Shown: positions 17,277-25,344 of the stretch, one piece after another | How the letters are laid out: every line of letters begins with the position of its first letter | How positions within the stretch are numbered: position 1 is the stretch's first letter | Source: Candidatus Hermodarchaeota archaeon | Lineage (GTDB): Archaea > Asgardarchaeota > Hermodarchaeia > Hermodarchaeales > Hermodarchaeaceae | Direction of reading: 5' to 3' | DNA length: 64,000 nt | Assembly (NCBI GenBank): GCA_016839805.1 | Contig: JAEOTO010000032.1 | Coordinates: forward strand, 52,232-116,231 | Made by a program: the position numbers and the translations under genes | Notes under the pieces: generated by a model | Databases searched by the model: none | Told to the model about the DNA's origin: nothing | What the model saw: only the letters and a program-made list of their open reading frames with translations

Positions 17277-17432
17277 CTACCTTCGAGCAGCTTTGGGTTG
17301 TCCAGCAGGAGTACCTCTTAGGATACGTTTCGCATAATTTCGACGATTGCGTAGCCGAGGAATCGGAGTAACACGAACCTTGCCCTTTACTTTGGGCGTC
17401 TGACTCCGAACCTTACCAGCTTTTTTACTCGA
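17277..17432 (-). CDS. rps30e: ribosomal protein S30e reading frame without a canonical start codon
   Basis: The open frame reads SSKKAGKVRSQTPKVKGK, then VRVTPIPRLRNRRNYAKRI and a basic tail ending ARR-stop at 17277. AGKVRSQTPK and PRLRNRRNY are S30e hallmarks. There is no ATG, GTG or TTG in the open frame. An in-frame TAG (17433-17435) stands three codons after an ATG at 17442-17444; the stretch ATG TCC TTT TAG TCG AGT would give an N-terminus of nearly normal S30e length. Upstream, the small gene ending at 17425 overlaps in another frame: deleting one T from GAGTAAAAAA would join both into a single frame. Sequencing error, programmed shift, stop read-through or non-canonical start are all open. 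The product is clear, its expression is not. Confidence 0.75.
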   Translation of the reverse strand, partial: SSKKAGKVRSQTPKVKGKVRVTPIPRLRNRRNYAKRILRGTPAGQPKAARR

Positions 17433-17622
17433 CTAAAAGGACATCTTCTAGCCCGTAAGCGAGCCGTGAGATCCGGGCATTTTGTTTCACTGCTTCGGTG
17501 TTTGCATTGTAAGCTTTAAGGATTTCCATTTGATGTGAAGATCTGAATGGTGTTGAAGGTCTTAGTTTAGGAATCTTTTTACATCCTCTTGAACTGGTAG
17601 GCAATACCCACATAGGTGTCAT
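17425..17622 (-). CDS. small basic protein of unknown function upstream of S30e
   Basis: 65 residues with convincing protein-like content in the second half: KLRPSTPFRSSHQMEILKAY, then a NANTEAVKQNARISRLAYG stretch. No family was recognised. It starts at ATG 17620-17622, or at Met4, and diverges from nop5, whose start is only 3 bases away. Its stop TAA overlaps the S30e frame by 8 bases. Because the two frames would fuse if a single T were absent, it may really be the N-terminal part of a longer S30e-containing protein. It is not ubiquitin-like, so it is not an obvious counterpart of the eukaryotic FUBI-S30 fusion. Confidence 0.55.
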   Translation of the reverse strand: MTPMWVLPTSSRGCKKIPKLRPSTPFRSSHQMEILKAYNANTEAVKQNARISRLAYGLEDVLLVE

Positions 17623-17625
17623 TAC

Positions 17626-18870
17626 ATGGATGGATTTCTTGTATTCAGTATTACAAGTCTTTATTGTTTAGACGAGCGATTCACAATTCTAGCAGAGAAG
17701 AAGTTAGGCAAAACACCTCAGGAAGTTGGAATAAATATTGATCGGCTTCGAAAGGGTGAGAAAGATCCAGCTACTGCCGTATTTATTCAAGAGTTAAAAA
17801 CAAAAGGTGTAGAGCGATTTTTTGTTGAATCACAAACTTTGGCTGATATATTTACAATGCTTTATGATGCTAAGACTATCCAATACGAAGATATTGATCT
17901 GTGGCGTAGAGCACGGCGTGAGTTCAGTGGTTCAAACCTGACTACAGAGAAGCTAAATACTCTGCACCAGGTTGCGATCGAACTAGCACGCCAAGCCATT
18001 CGTGAAGCATCAGAGCAAGGTGATCAGTTAGTTATCCAAGCGATGAGTTCCCTTGATGATGTTGAGAAAGTACAAAACTTGATGGTGTCGAGATTAAGAG
18101 AATGGTATGGTTTACATTTTCCAGAAGCAGCTCATGCCATTGAAGATGCTCAAATTCTAGCGAAAATTGTGACAGAAGGAGGACGACGCGACAACATAGA
18201 AAAAAACCCTGAAATATTTCAACTACTTTCCGAAACGCCCGTAAACCCTGATTTGTTAGGTAAATCAATGGGTGCTGATATTCCTCAACATGATATGGAA
18301 ATGATTCAAGCCTTATCGCGCCAACTCCTCGATCTTCAAAAACTCAGAAAACAATTGGAAACATATCTTGATGAGATGTTACAGGGAATCGCTCCCAATC
18401 TCCGAGGATTGATTGGACCAGTGATAGGAGCGAGATTCATCACTTTAGCAGGAGGGCTCGAAAAGTTAGCACGACTTCCTGCAAGTACTATTCAGGTTTT
18501 AGGTGCAGAACAGGCACTATTTCGGGCAATAAAAACTGGAGCTCGACCCCCTAAACATGGCATCATTTTCCAGCATACATTAGTACACTCAGCACCCTGG
18601 TGGCAGCGAGGAAAAATCGCGAGGATTTTGGCAGGGAAAATTGCCATTGCCGCTCGTGTCGATTTATATTCAGGAGAGTATGTTGCCGATGAATTAAAGC
18701 AAACTGTACTCCAACGCATAGCTGAAGTAAAAAGGAAATATCCCATAGCACCCAAAAGACCGCCCTCAGTAAAACCAATTAAAAGCCCGCCACGTCGGAA
18801 AAAATCCCATAAGAGAGCTAAATCACCTTCACATAAGAAATCTCGATCAAAAATGAAGAGGCGGAAATAA
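17626..18870 (+). CDS. nop5: C/D-box snoRNP core protein Nop5 (Nop56/58)
   Basis: 414 residues. It has the Nop5 N-terminal domain, a central coiled-coil, and the Nop domain with GARFITLAGG, RLPASTIQVLGAEQALF and GIIFQHTLVHSAPWWQRGK, followed by a Lys/Arg-rich tail from about residue 380 (RRKKSHKRAKS and similar). Nop5 bridges L7Ae-bound C/D guide RNA and fibrillarin for 2'-O-methylation of rRNA and tRNA. The flpA start codon overlaps the nop5 stop (TAATG), the standard archaeal nop5-flpA arrangement. Confidence 0.97.
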   Translation: MDGFLVFSITSLYCLDERFTILAEKKLGKTPQEVGINIDRLRKGEKDPATAVFIQELKTKGVERFFVESQTLADIFTMLYDAKTIQYEDIDLWRRARREFSGSNLTTEKLNTLHQVAIELARQAIREASEQGDQLVIQAMSSLDDVEKVQNLMVSRLREWYGLHFPEAAHAIEDAQILAKIVTEGGRRDNIEKNPEIFQLLSETPVNPDLLGKSMGADIPQHDMEMIQALSRQLLDLQKLRKQLETYLDEMLQGIAPNLRGLIGPVIGARFITLAGGLEKLARLPASTIQVLGAEQALFRAIKTGARPPKHGIIFQHTLVHSAPWWQRGKIARILAGKIAIAARVDLYSGEYVADELKQTVLQRIAEVKRKYPIAPKRPPSVKPIKSPPRRKKSHKRAKSPSHKKSRSKMKRRK

Positions 18871-19565
18871 TGGTTAAAGTTAGGGAAGACAAGAAAAAAG
18901 CCAATCTGTATTGGTTAGAAATCGATGAAATGACTCAGCGTCCAGCAACAAGAAATCTAGTGAAGGGCAATAAAGTCTATGGGGAAATGTTAGTTCAGGA
19001 TAAAAATCAAGAGTTCCGATTTTGGGACCCGTATCGTAGTAAATTAGCTGCAGCCTTTCTTCGTGGACTAGAAGCTTATGCTTTTAATTCAGGCACTTCT
19101 GTACTTTATTTAGGTGCCTCATCAGGTACCACAGCCAGCCACATTTCTGATCTCGTTGGACTTGGTGGAGTTGTTTATTGTGTTGAATTTGCTCCCCGCG
19201 TAATGCGTGATTTGATTCAGGTCTGTTCAATACGTAATAATATGATACCATTCCTCGCGGATGCAAGACACCCCGAATCTTACAATCATATCCCTCAACT
19301 TGTAGATGTTCTTTACCAAGATGTTGCCCAACCGAACCAAGCAAAAATACTTGTTGAGAACGCTAAGCGTTTTCTCAAGCCAGGTGGAACTGCGTATTTA
19401 GCCATAAAAGCTCGAAGCATAGATGTTACGGCAAAACCAACACGGATATTTCAGCGTGAAGAAAAAACTTTGACTCAATCGGGATTTACAATTGTGGAGC
19501 GTTTATCCCTAAATCCTTTTACTGCAGACCATGTATTCCTAAGTGCTGTATATGGTGCAAGTTAA
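18870..19565 (+). CDS. flpA: fibrillarin-like rRNA/tRNA 2'-O-methyltransferase
   Basis: 231 residues. The SAM-binding motif is VLYLGASSGTTASHISDL (about 77-95), followed by GVVYCVEFAPRVMRDL and the catalytic region YQDVAQPNQA; these are fibrillarin hallmarks. It methylates ribose 2'-OH at sites picked by C/D guide RNAs, bound to Nop5. The start overlaps the nop5 stop by one base, so the two are translationally coupled. The next gene begins three bases after its stop. Confidence 0.97.
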   Translation: MVKVREDKKKANLYWLEIDEMTQRPATRNLVKGNKVYGEMLVQDKNQEFRFWDPYRSKLAAAFLRGLEAYAFNSGTSVLYLGASSGTTASHISDLVGLGGVVYCVEFAPRVMRDLIQVCSIRNNMIPFLADARHPESYNHIPQLVDVLYQDVAQPNQAKILVENAKRFLKPGGTAYLAIKARSIDVTAKPTRIFQREEKTLTQSGFTIVERLSLNPFTADHVFLSAVYGAS

Positions 19566-19567
19566 AC

Positions 19568-20002
19568 ATGAAGAAGTATTCTGGGTTTTTATCACGGCTT
19601 GAGCGTGAAATTGCCCAATTAAACGATCATATGCCCCAAACCAAGAAACCTCTTTCTCAACTTCTTAGCGAAGCTTCACCGGCATTCATTACACGAGATG
19701 GTAAACGGAGTGCAGTCAGACGAGAAGAATTAGAAAAGCTCGCTGAACTCATTCCCTCTGAACTGCATGATCAAATTATGCTTCCTTTCACAATTTTGCG
19801 CAGAACATCGTTAGGACCAGGGGCCCATACAATCGGAGGATCAAAACTCGAGCAATTTACAATTCTTCGCATCTTAGAGAAAATAAAAACACCATATAAG
19901 ATGTGGCGACAGGCAGAACTTCCCCGAATTATTTATTCACCCGAAGTGACTTTGTTAAGACAGAAATTGCAAACAACATTGACAATAGGATTTGGCACGT
20001 AG
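19568..20002 (+). CDS. UPF0216 (DUF61) family protein
   Basis: 144 residues. The segments PLSQLLSEASPAFITRDGK, EELEKLAELIP, IMLPFTILRR and GAHTIGGSKLEQFTILRIL follow the layout of the archaeal UPF0216/DUF61 family, whose function is unknown. It is set in a run with nop5, flpA, an HTH regulator, trm1 and rlmE with overlaps of a few bases, so a link to RNA modification is reasonable but unproven. Confidence 0.8.
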   Translation: MKKYSGFLSRLEREIAQLNDHMPQTKKPLSQLLSEASPAFITRDGKRSAVRREELEKLAELIPSELHDQIMLPFTILRRTSLGPGAHTIGGSKLEQFTILRILEKIKTPYKMWRQAELPRIIYSPEVTLLRQKLQTTLTIGFGT

Positions 20003-20963
20003 TATGCAAACGAAACAGCAATACTTAGACGATGTTCATGATGTTATAGATTCCGCGACCAGAGTGCACGCTACTAGCTTTGACCAAGAGTATTGCTTTG
20101 ATAGTATCGTTGATGAAGGATCTGTACGGATTGCCATTAAGGTCAGCATGACCATTGATAATGTGGAAACGACCATCCGAGATGAGTTAAAAAGGATTTG
20201 TTCATTTTTACGATGTACTCCCTTAATAGTAGGAGAAAAGACCCGAAAACGGCTCCTGCATGATGGGGTAGTCCATACCCGTGGTTCAATTCCAGCAATA
20301 ACTCTTGAAACACTACGTCAACTATTAGAGGAGAAGAAACTGCCCTTCATTATTGCAAAAAAAGGCGGTATCTACGCGATAGTGAACGGAGATAGATTAA
20401 AGGAGATTCGCGAAGCCCAGAACTATTCTCGAGGAAGTATTGCTGAAGAACTGGGACTATCACGGAGAGCCGTCTACGAATATGAGCGAGGTACCATGAA
20501 TCCTACAATTGATGTAGCCTTACGCCTTGAGAAGTTACTTGGCACACAATTTATTCAGCCCTTTAATTTATTAGAGGTGGATACAGTCAAAGAAGTTCCT
20601 AATTTCATTAGCCAGTACACTGGTAAAGAAACCAAACTAGCAAAAAGAGCCCTTGAAGTTTTATCTCGTCTAGGGTTGCAATCGACCATTACACATGACA
20701 GCCCTTTTGACATATTAACATCTCTTCGTCAACGTGTCTTGCTAAGTTATCTAAAACAACGTCCTGAACAGCTTAATGAAGACCGGCTCTCATTTCTTGC
20801 GAAATTATCTGAGGTCTTGAATGAAGAACCGACAATTATTACCTCTGATCATCCATCTGTCGAATCAATAAATGGTATTCCTGTTGTCTATCTAAAGGAA
20901 CTATTAGCAATGGAAAAGCCCAAAGAATTTATCGCGCTAATTCGTAGCCGTCGAGGAGCTTGA
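19992..20963 (+). CDS. archaeal HTH-type transcriptional regulator (XRE-like)
   Basis: 323 residues. A cro/C1-type helix-turn-helix lies at about residues 135-185 (LKEIREAQNYSRGSIAEELG, then LSRRAVYEYERG). The N-terminal 130 residues hold a domain that includes VGEKTRKRLLHDGVVHTRG, seen in the conserved archaeal family of putative HTH regulators, and the C-terminal part is family-specific. The start overlaps the UPF0216 gene by 11 bases; Met5 is an alternative start. The regulated genes are unknown; the location between RNA-modification genes suggests local or ribosome-linked control. Confidence 0.85.
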   Translation: MARSMQTKQQYLDDVHDVIDSATRVHATSFDQEYCFDSIVDEGSVRIAIKVSMTIDNVETTIRDELKRICSFLRCTPLIVGEKTRKRLLHDGVVHTRGSIPAITLETLRQLLEEKKLPFIIAKKGGIYAIVNGDRLKEIREAQNYSRGSIAEELGLSRRAVYEYERGTMNPTIDVALRLEKLLGTQFIQPFNLLEVDTVKEVPNFISQYTGKETKLAKRALEVLSRLGLQSTITHDSPFDILTSLRQRVLLSYLKQRPEQLNEDRLSFLAKLSEVLNEEPTIITSDHPSVESINGIPVVYLKELLAMEKPKEFIALIRSRRGA

Positions 20964-20964
20964 T

Positions 20965-22137
20965 GTGTACGAAAAACATCAAGAAGGAAAAGTAACATTT
21001 CTTCGCCCACCATTACAAAAAGTTCCATCAACAAGTATGCCTGTGTTTTACAATCCGGAATCAGAATTAAACCGTGATCTAACTATACTCGCCCTGCAGG
21101 TATTTCTTAGTCAACACAAAAAAACAGATGTTAGGGTCTGTACGCCACTTGCAGGAACAGGAGTCCGTGCGATTCGCATAGCAAAGGAAGTTCCTGAGAT
21201 CCAACAAGTTGTAGCAGGGGATGCGAATCCCATAGCGGTTGAACTTATCGACAAAAATCGTGTTCTGAATGACGTATCTGATCTCGTAGAGGTACATCAC
21301 AGTGGGGCCAACCAATTACTCACGCAACATACTTCATCTCAAAAACGCTTTGACGTTATAGATATTGACCCTTTTGGGACTCCGCGCGATTTTTTTCATT
21401 CAGCAATAAGCTCCTTAAAACCTCATGCAATATTATGCCTCACCGCAACTGATATGCCAGTATTAGTGGGGATTCGCCGTCGTACTTGTATTAAACGATA
21501 TGCAGCTGTCCCAATGAAAACTGAATACGCCCATGAACTTGCCCTACGCATTTTATTGGGTTGCATTGTTCGAGAAGCTGCAGCTCGGAACATAGGATTA
21601 ACACCACTACTTTCTTTTTCAATTGACCATTATGTCCGTTTATACTGTGAAACAATGGAAGGAGATGAAAACGCATGGACTTCATTGTCCAAGTTGGGAT
21701 TCATAGTCCACTGTGAGGAATGTGGATTTAGATCGATTAAACAAGGTCTAATACCATTTCATTCCCATTGCCCAAATTGTGAAAAACGCGTTAAGAAACA
21801 AGCAGGGCCATTATGGATTGATCAAATTGCTAGTAGGGGTTTCATTGAGAATCTAATCAAACAGATTCCCAATCATTCATTCGGCACAAAACGCCGAATA
21901 TCATCGCTTTTAGACACTCTCCTTGGTGAGGTTGAAGGCCCTCCGACTTACTTCAATCTCCATCAATTGGCTGATAAATTAGATATCCCTGTTCCACCAT
22001 TCCGTCTGGTTATTGATGAGCTTCATAAAAATGGTGAGTTCGCAAGCCGAACCCATTTTTCTCCACATGCCATTCGAACTACCACAGATGAAAAACAACT
22101 TTGTCAGATTCTGTTAAAACTCATTGAAGAAGTGTGA
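20965..22137 (+). CDS. trm1: tRNA (guanine26-N2)-dimethyltransferase Trm1
   Basis: 390 residues, GTG start one base after the preceding stop. Motifs: FYNPESELNRDLTILAL at the N-terminus, SAM site CTPLAGTGVRAIRIAKE, then DIDPFGTP (the Trm1 catalytic region), RLYCETMEG, and a zinc site with HCEECG and CPNCEK (about 250-285). It adds two methyl groups to G26 of tRNAs. Both spliced tRNAs in this window have G at position 26. The 3' end overlaps or abuts rlmE. Confidence 0.97.
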   Translation: MYEKHQEGKVTFLRPPLQKVPSTSMPVFYNPESELNRDLTILALQVFLSQHKKTDVRVCTPLAGTGVRAIRIAKEVPEIQQVVAGDANPIAVELIDKNRVLNDVSDLVEVHHSGANQLLTQHTSSQKRFDVIDIDPFGTPRDFFHSAISSLKPHAILCLTATDMPVLVGIRRRTCIKRYAAVPMKTEYAHELALRILLGCIVREAAARNIGLTPLLSFSIDHYVRLYCETMEGDENAWTSLSKLGFIVHCEECGFRSIKQGLIPFHSHCPNCEKRVKKQAGPLWIDQIASRGFIENLIKQIPNHSFGTKRRISSLLDTLLGEVEGPPTYFNLHQLADKLDIPVPPFRLVIDELHKNGEFASRTHFSPHAIRTTTDEKQLCQILLKLIEEV

Positions 22138-22141
22138 AGAA

Positions 22142-22765
22142 ATGGCAAAATGGAAAAAGGACGAAGCATATCGCAAACGTGCACGAGAAGCAGGATATCG
22201 ATCGCGAGCAGCCTTTAAATTATTAGAAATCGAAGAGCAGTTTTCAATCTTTAAACATGCTAAGCGAATTGTAGATTTTTGTAGTGCCCCCGGTTCATGG
22301 CTACAGGTGATAAAGGAATGTTGTAAAATACCTGATTGTTCCATCGTTGGCATTGATATTAATTACATCAAACCGCTTTCAGGAGTTCATTTAATTCGAA
22401 GTTCCATCGATGATCCTAAGCTAAAATTCCAAATATTGGAACTACTTCAAAAACCTGCCAACTTGGTTCTCAGTGATTGCTCTCCAAAACTAACAGGTAG
22501 TAAGGCCGTTGACAAAGAACGCCAGCTTTGGCAGGCTAAAATGAGTTTACATCTTGCTTTACAACTTCTAGAAAAGGATGGGCACTTCGTAACTAAAATA
22601 TTTCAATCAGGTGAGTTTCGAGACTTCATCACCCACGTTAAGCAATATTTTAATGTTGTAAAAACCTTCAAGCCAAACTCATCATTTCAACGAAGTCCAG
22701 AAATGTACGTAATTGCAAAATACTTTCAGGGCGTAGTAAATCTAATTAATCAAGACGCTCTTTAA
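22142..22765 (+). CDS. rlmE: 23S rRNA 2'-O-ribose methyltransferase RlmE (FtsJ)
   Basis: 207 residues from ATG 22142 (MAKWKKDEAYRKRAREAGYR). Family members usually start just before this basic stretch. An in-frame earlier start at 22124 would add six residues and overlap trm1. YRSRAAFKLLEI supplies the first catalytic Lys, FCSAPGSWLQV is the SAM motif I, and VLSDCSPKLTG and FVTKIFQSGEF carry the later K-D-K-E residues. The enzyme methylates the U2552 equivalent in 23S rRNA. Its 3' end overlaps the convergent RPC34-like gene by 20 bases. Confidence 0.93.
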   Translation: MAKWKKDEAYRKRAREAGYRSRAAFKLLEIEEQFSIFKHAKRIVDFCSAPGSWLQVIKECCKIPDCSIVGIDINYIKPLSGVHLIRSSIDDPKLKFQILELLQKPANLVLSDCSPKLTGSKAVDKERQLWQAKMSLHLALQLLEKDGHFVTKIFQSGEFRDFITHVKQYFNVVKTFKPNSSFQRSPEMYVIAKYFQGVVNLINQDAL

Positions 22766-23075
22766 TCCAATTATTTAATTTATCACATACCCAAGGACTT
22801 GTAGGTTGACCAGCACCACACTGATCAATATCAGGACATACAAAACAAGGACAGCCTTGAAGCGTATCCCATTCAGAGACTTCTTGCCAAATTACACGAA
22901 TCACTGATTTTCCATCGTGATTCTCTTCAATTTTTTTCACTTTTCCATTTTGACTTAATGATTCGATAATTTTGAGAACGGATTTTTCAGTTTGATCCAT
23001 TTGCTGAGCTAACTCGGCAAGAAGTATGCCCTGCTTCCCTGCTCCTCGAAGGAGTTCGATGGTACTAGATTCCAT
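22746..23075 (-). CDS. RPC34/RPC6-like winged-helix protein with Fe-S cysteines
   Basis: 109 residues from ATG 23075 (MESSTIELLRGAGKQGILLA). An upstream ATG at 23156 would add 27 residues of unlikely composition. A winged-helix domain (AELAQQMDQTEKSVLKIIES) is followed by a cysteine cluster GCPCFVCPDIDQCG and a later WVC, the pattern of the 4Fe-4S site of human RPC39/RPC6. In eukaryotes this is an RNA polymerase III initiation subunit related to TFIIE. It sits 100 bases downstream of tfb on the same strand, which fits a role in transcription initiation. Family confidence is good; its exact archaeal role is unknown. Confidence 0.8.
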   Translation of the reverse strand: MESSTIELLRGAGKQGILLAELAQQMDQTEKSVLKIIESLSQNGKVKKIEENHDGKSVIRVIWQEVSEWDTLQGCPCFVCPDIDQCGAGQPTSPWVCDKLNNWIKERLD

Positions 23076-23176
23076 GGCATCACTAAAAAAGCGGTTTCGC
23101 GAGATAAAAAGTCTTTCAAGCAGCAATGAAAAAAGAAGGGAGAAAGGGCGACACAAATCGCCCTCTAAATTTCCCG

Positions 23177-24106
23177 TTAGAGTGGAACTTCGAGATCAAG
23201 TTTTTCAACTAATTCTTTGTATCGGTTACGAACTGTAACTTCGGTGACTCGTGCTACAGCAGCTACTTCTCTTTGTGTTCTGCGAGAGTTTGCTAGCACG
23301 CTAGCAACATAGATTGCCGCAGCAGCCACCCCCGTTGGTCCACGTCCGCTTGTTAGACCTTTGTTAGCAGCCATTTTGAGAATTGAAATTGCCTGGACTT
23401 GGACTTCACCAAGTAATTTCAGTTCACTAATGAACCGCGGTACATAGTCAATGGGAGAGGTTGGTGGAATTGAGAGTCGAAGTTCTCTAGCAATAAATCG
23501 GTAACTTCGACCAATCTCTTTCTTACCAACTCGTGAGACTTCAGCAACTTCGTCTAAGGTTCGAGGAATTCTTGATTGACGACAAGCTGCATAAAGAGCT
23601 GCAGCAGCAACACCCTCAATTGAACGGCCACGAATTAATCGTTGTTCAACTGCTCTACGATAAAGCATTGCAGCGATTTCTCGAACATTTCGTGGTAGGC
23701 CTAGACTAGAAGCCATACGATCGAGTTCTGAGAGAGCGTATGCCAGATTACGTTCTGTTGCGTCAGATACCCGGATTCGACGTTGCCATTTTCGTAACCT
23801 ATAGATTTGAGCTCGCCGTTTGGGAGCCAGATCTTTACCATAGCTATCACGATTCCGCCAGTCAATCATAGTAGAAAGACCTTTGTCGTGAATAGTAAAG
23901 GTAAGCGGAGCCCCAACACGTGCACGTTTGTCACGTTGTTCTTGATCAAAGGCCCGCCACTCTGGGCCTTCATCGATTATTCGATCAGTGAGTACGAGTC
24001 CGCAGTTCATGCAGATAATTTCAGCTCTCGAATAGTCCTTCACTAAACGGGTAGTACCACAGTCAGGACAGTGAGCGAGTGCAGTTGCACTTACTTCTTT
24101 CGTCGT
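23177..24106 (-). CDS. tfb: transcription initiation factor TFB, non-canonical start
   Basis: The N-terminal zinc ribbon is CPDCG plus CMNCG, followed by the B-reader segment (DEGPEWRAF), and two cyclin repeats with [20 protein letters not shown] and [15 protein letters not shown]. The first CPDC pair (24059-24070) is in frame but no ATG, GTG or TTG precedes it before the upstream stop. The only standard start (GTG 24041-24043) would delete half the zinc ribbon. AGGAGG at 24116-24121 lies nine bases before an in-frame ACG (24104-24106), taken here as the likely start (309 residues). The 5' end overlaps gar1. TFB recruits RNA polymerase to TBP-bound promoters. Confidence 0.9.
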   Translation of the reverse strand, partial: TTKEVSATALAHCPDCGTTRLVKDYSRAEIICMNCGLVLTDRIIDEGPEWRAFDQEQRDKRARVGAPLTFTIHDKGLSTMIDWRNRDSYGKDLAPKRRAQIYRLRKWQRRIRVSDATERNLAYALSELDRMASSLGLPRNVREIAAMLYRRAVEQRLIRGRSIEGVAAAALYAACRQSRIPRTLDEVAEVSRVGKKEIGRSYRFIARELRLSIPPTSPIDYVPRFISELKLLGEVQVQAISILKMAANKGLTSGRGPTGVAAAAIYVASVLANSRRTQREVAAVARVTEVTVRNRYKELVEKLDLEVPL

Positions 24107-24357
24107 TTCCCTACGCCTCCTTTGGGAACCTTCTTCATAAAGAGAGTTGTCCCAGGAGGTACTATAGTGTCGGTAATTTTGGTTTCAGGTTTCACAGCAG
24201 CAAACGGTTGAATAGTTGGCCCAAAGATATCAATAACTCTTCCAACAAGTATTGATTTAGAAGAGAAAACGCGTGTTCCTAGTTGTGTCGCTTGATTTAG
24301 ACGCGCAATGATGTGTCCTTGCGCGGAAAAATGTAAAACGTGACCAATTCCTTGCAG
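24091..24357 (-). CDS. gar1: H/ACA RNP protein Gar1, probable CTG start
   Basis: About 88 residues. Read-through matches Gar1: [43 protein letters not shown], then a basic tail GKRRKK. No ATG, GTG or TTG exists between the upstream TGA and the conserved start of the beta-barrel. Two CTG codons (24355-24360) lie 5 and 8 bases after AGGAG (24366-24370), and the second aligns with the Met of other archaeal Gar1 proteins. Gar1 joins Cbf5, Nop10 and L7Ae for guided pseudouridylation. It is upstream of tfb and overlaps it by 16 bases. Confidence 0.85.
   Translation of the reverse strand: MQGIGHVLHFSAQGHIIARLNQATQLGTRVFSSKSILVGRVIDIFGPTIQPFAAVKPETKITDTIVPPGTTLFMKKVPKGGVGKRRKK
24116..24121 (-). promoter_or_regulatory. 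Shine-Dalgarno AGGAGG for the non-canonical start of tfb
   Basis: AGGAGG lies inside the last codons of gar1, nine bases before an in-frame ACG of tfb. It is also part of Gly-Gly coding sequence in gar1, so it could be fortuitous. Confidence 0.45.
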
Positions 24358-24365
24358 CAGATCGA

Positions 24366-24370
24366 CTCCT
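24366..24370 (-). promoter_or_regulatory. Shine-Dalgarno AGGAG for the CTG start of gar1
   Basis: On the gene strand the order is AGGAG, five bases, CTG CTG. This spacing supports initiation at CTG where no standard start exists. Confidence 0.6.
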
Positions 24371-24554
24371 GGGAAGGCTGGAAATGGGTCGTGGGAGGGA
24401 ATTAGAAGGTGAGAAACAGACCGTCACTTAAAAACGTTTTCCTGCTTTTCTGCACCGAAAAGTTGTCGTATGTAACCTCTTCACGAAGATACGCCTTAAC
24501 TGGTCTTGATTTGGGATTTTTCTCACTTCTTAGCTAAAATTTCATGTTAAGAGC

Positions 24555-24872
24555 CTACTTCACGCCAGCAGCTTTCAGTGTTTTCATTACTTTCGCTAAT
24601 TCTTTGAGGAGTTGTGTTTTTGACATATCGGGCTGTTTTTTGATAAGGACAACGCCAGCAGTAGTCCACCAGCTTGATGGGTATCTCACATGGGATTCAA
24701 CCTTATATTCCAGGCTTAGACGTTGAGCGGCTTTTGCGATTATTCCTGTGTTGACAGTTGGGAGTGCTAATTTTTTTGGAACTCGGCGTCCTGATTGGCG
24801 AGTTCGATTTGCTTCGAAGTATGCGGGATAAATGTAGTAGTTGCCTGACTTACGCATTCTCAATCGCTTCAC
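24555..24872 (-). CDS. srp19: signal recognition particle 19 kDa protein
   Basis: 105 residues. YIYPAYFEANRTRQSGRRVP is the SRP19 hallmark, followed by the VPKKLALPTVN segment and a C-terminal helix with YPSSWWTTAGVVLI. SRP19 binds the tips of SRP RNA helices 6 and 8 and prepares the site for SRP54. It is first in the minus-strand run srp19, gar1, tfb, rpc34-like. About 195 bases separate it from gar1; nothing was recognised there. Confidence 0.95.
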   Translation of the reverse strand: MKRLRMRKSGNYYIYPAYFEANRTRQSGRRVPKKLALPTVNTGIIAKAAQRLSLEYKVESHVRYPSSWWTTAGVVLIKKQPDMSKTQLLKELAKVMKTLKAAGVK

Positions 24873-24956
24873 TAAAAATAATTAGACCACAAAAAGGTTT
24901 GCGTAGTTAGGAAGGTAGCAAGTTTGAAAAAGGCTTATAGAGGCTGTTAAAGTGTC

Positions 24957-25337
24957 ATGCATGAATTTTCAACGGCTGTTAGCATCATTGAAGCTGTTAA
25001 ACGAGCTGCAAAAGATTACGGAGCAACCAGGGTAACTGGTATAACTATCCAAATCGGGAAGTTATCAATGTTGAACCATGATCAGTTACTATTTGGTTTA
25101 GAAATCGCAGCTAAGGATTCTGTTGCAGAAGGAGCGAAGATTACTATCGAGCCATTATCAATTAAAATCAGGTGTAACCAATGTGCAACTGAGTCGGTTG
25201 TGAGCCAGGAAGGAGCCCTTTATGAAGTGCTTTCCTCATTAACATGTCCGAAATGTAATGCGAGAGACATCAATGTCATTCAAGGTCGAGAATGTGTAGT
25301 CAAAGACATCCAAGCGGTAATTGGTGACGAAAGTTAA
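24957..25337 (+). CDS. hypA: hydrogenase nickel incorporation protein HypA
   Basis: 126 residues beginning MHE, where His2 is the nickel ligand of the family. Two zinc-binding pairs are present: CNQC (about 74-77) and CPKC (about 98-101). The rest follows HypA: ITIQIGKLSMLNHDQLLFG and IEPLSIKIRC. HypA delivers Ni to [NiFe] hydrogenase large subunits together with HypB. hypE lies nearby on the same strand, separated by the oppositely oriented rps8e. Confidence 0.95.
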   Translation: MHEFSTAVSIIEAVKRAAKDYGATRVTGITIQIGKLSMLNHDQLLFGLEIAAKDSVAEGAKITIEPLSIKIRCNQCATESVVSQEGALYEVLSSLTCPKCNARDINVIQGRECVVKDIQAVIGDES

Positions 25338-25344
25338 GTTGTTT

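Noticed and set aside
17281..17440. Ubiquitin-like domain fused to S30e, as in eukaryotes
   Set aside because: The preceding 65 residues do not show a ubiquitin-like pattern; the resemblance is only in arrangement.
24373..24554. Extra gene between gar1 and srp19
   Set aside because: No start with a protein-like frame and no RNA structure was recognised; treated as leader or intergenic.
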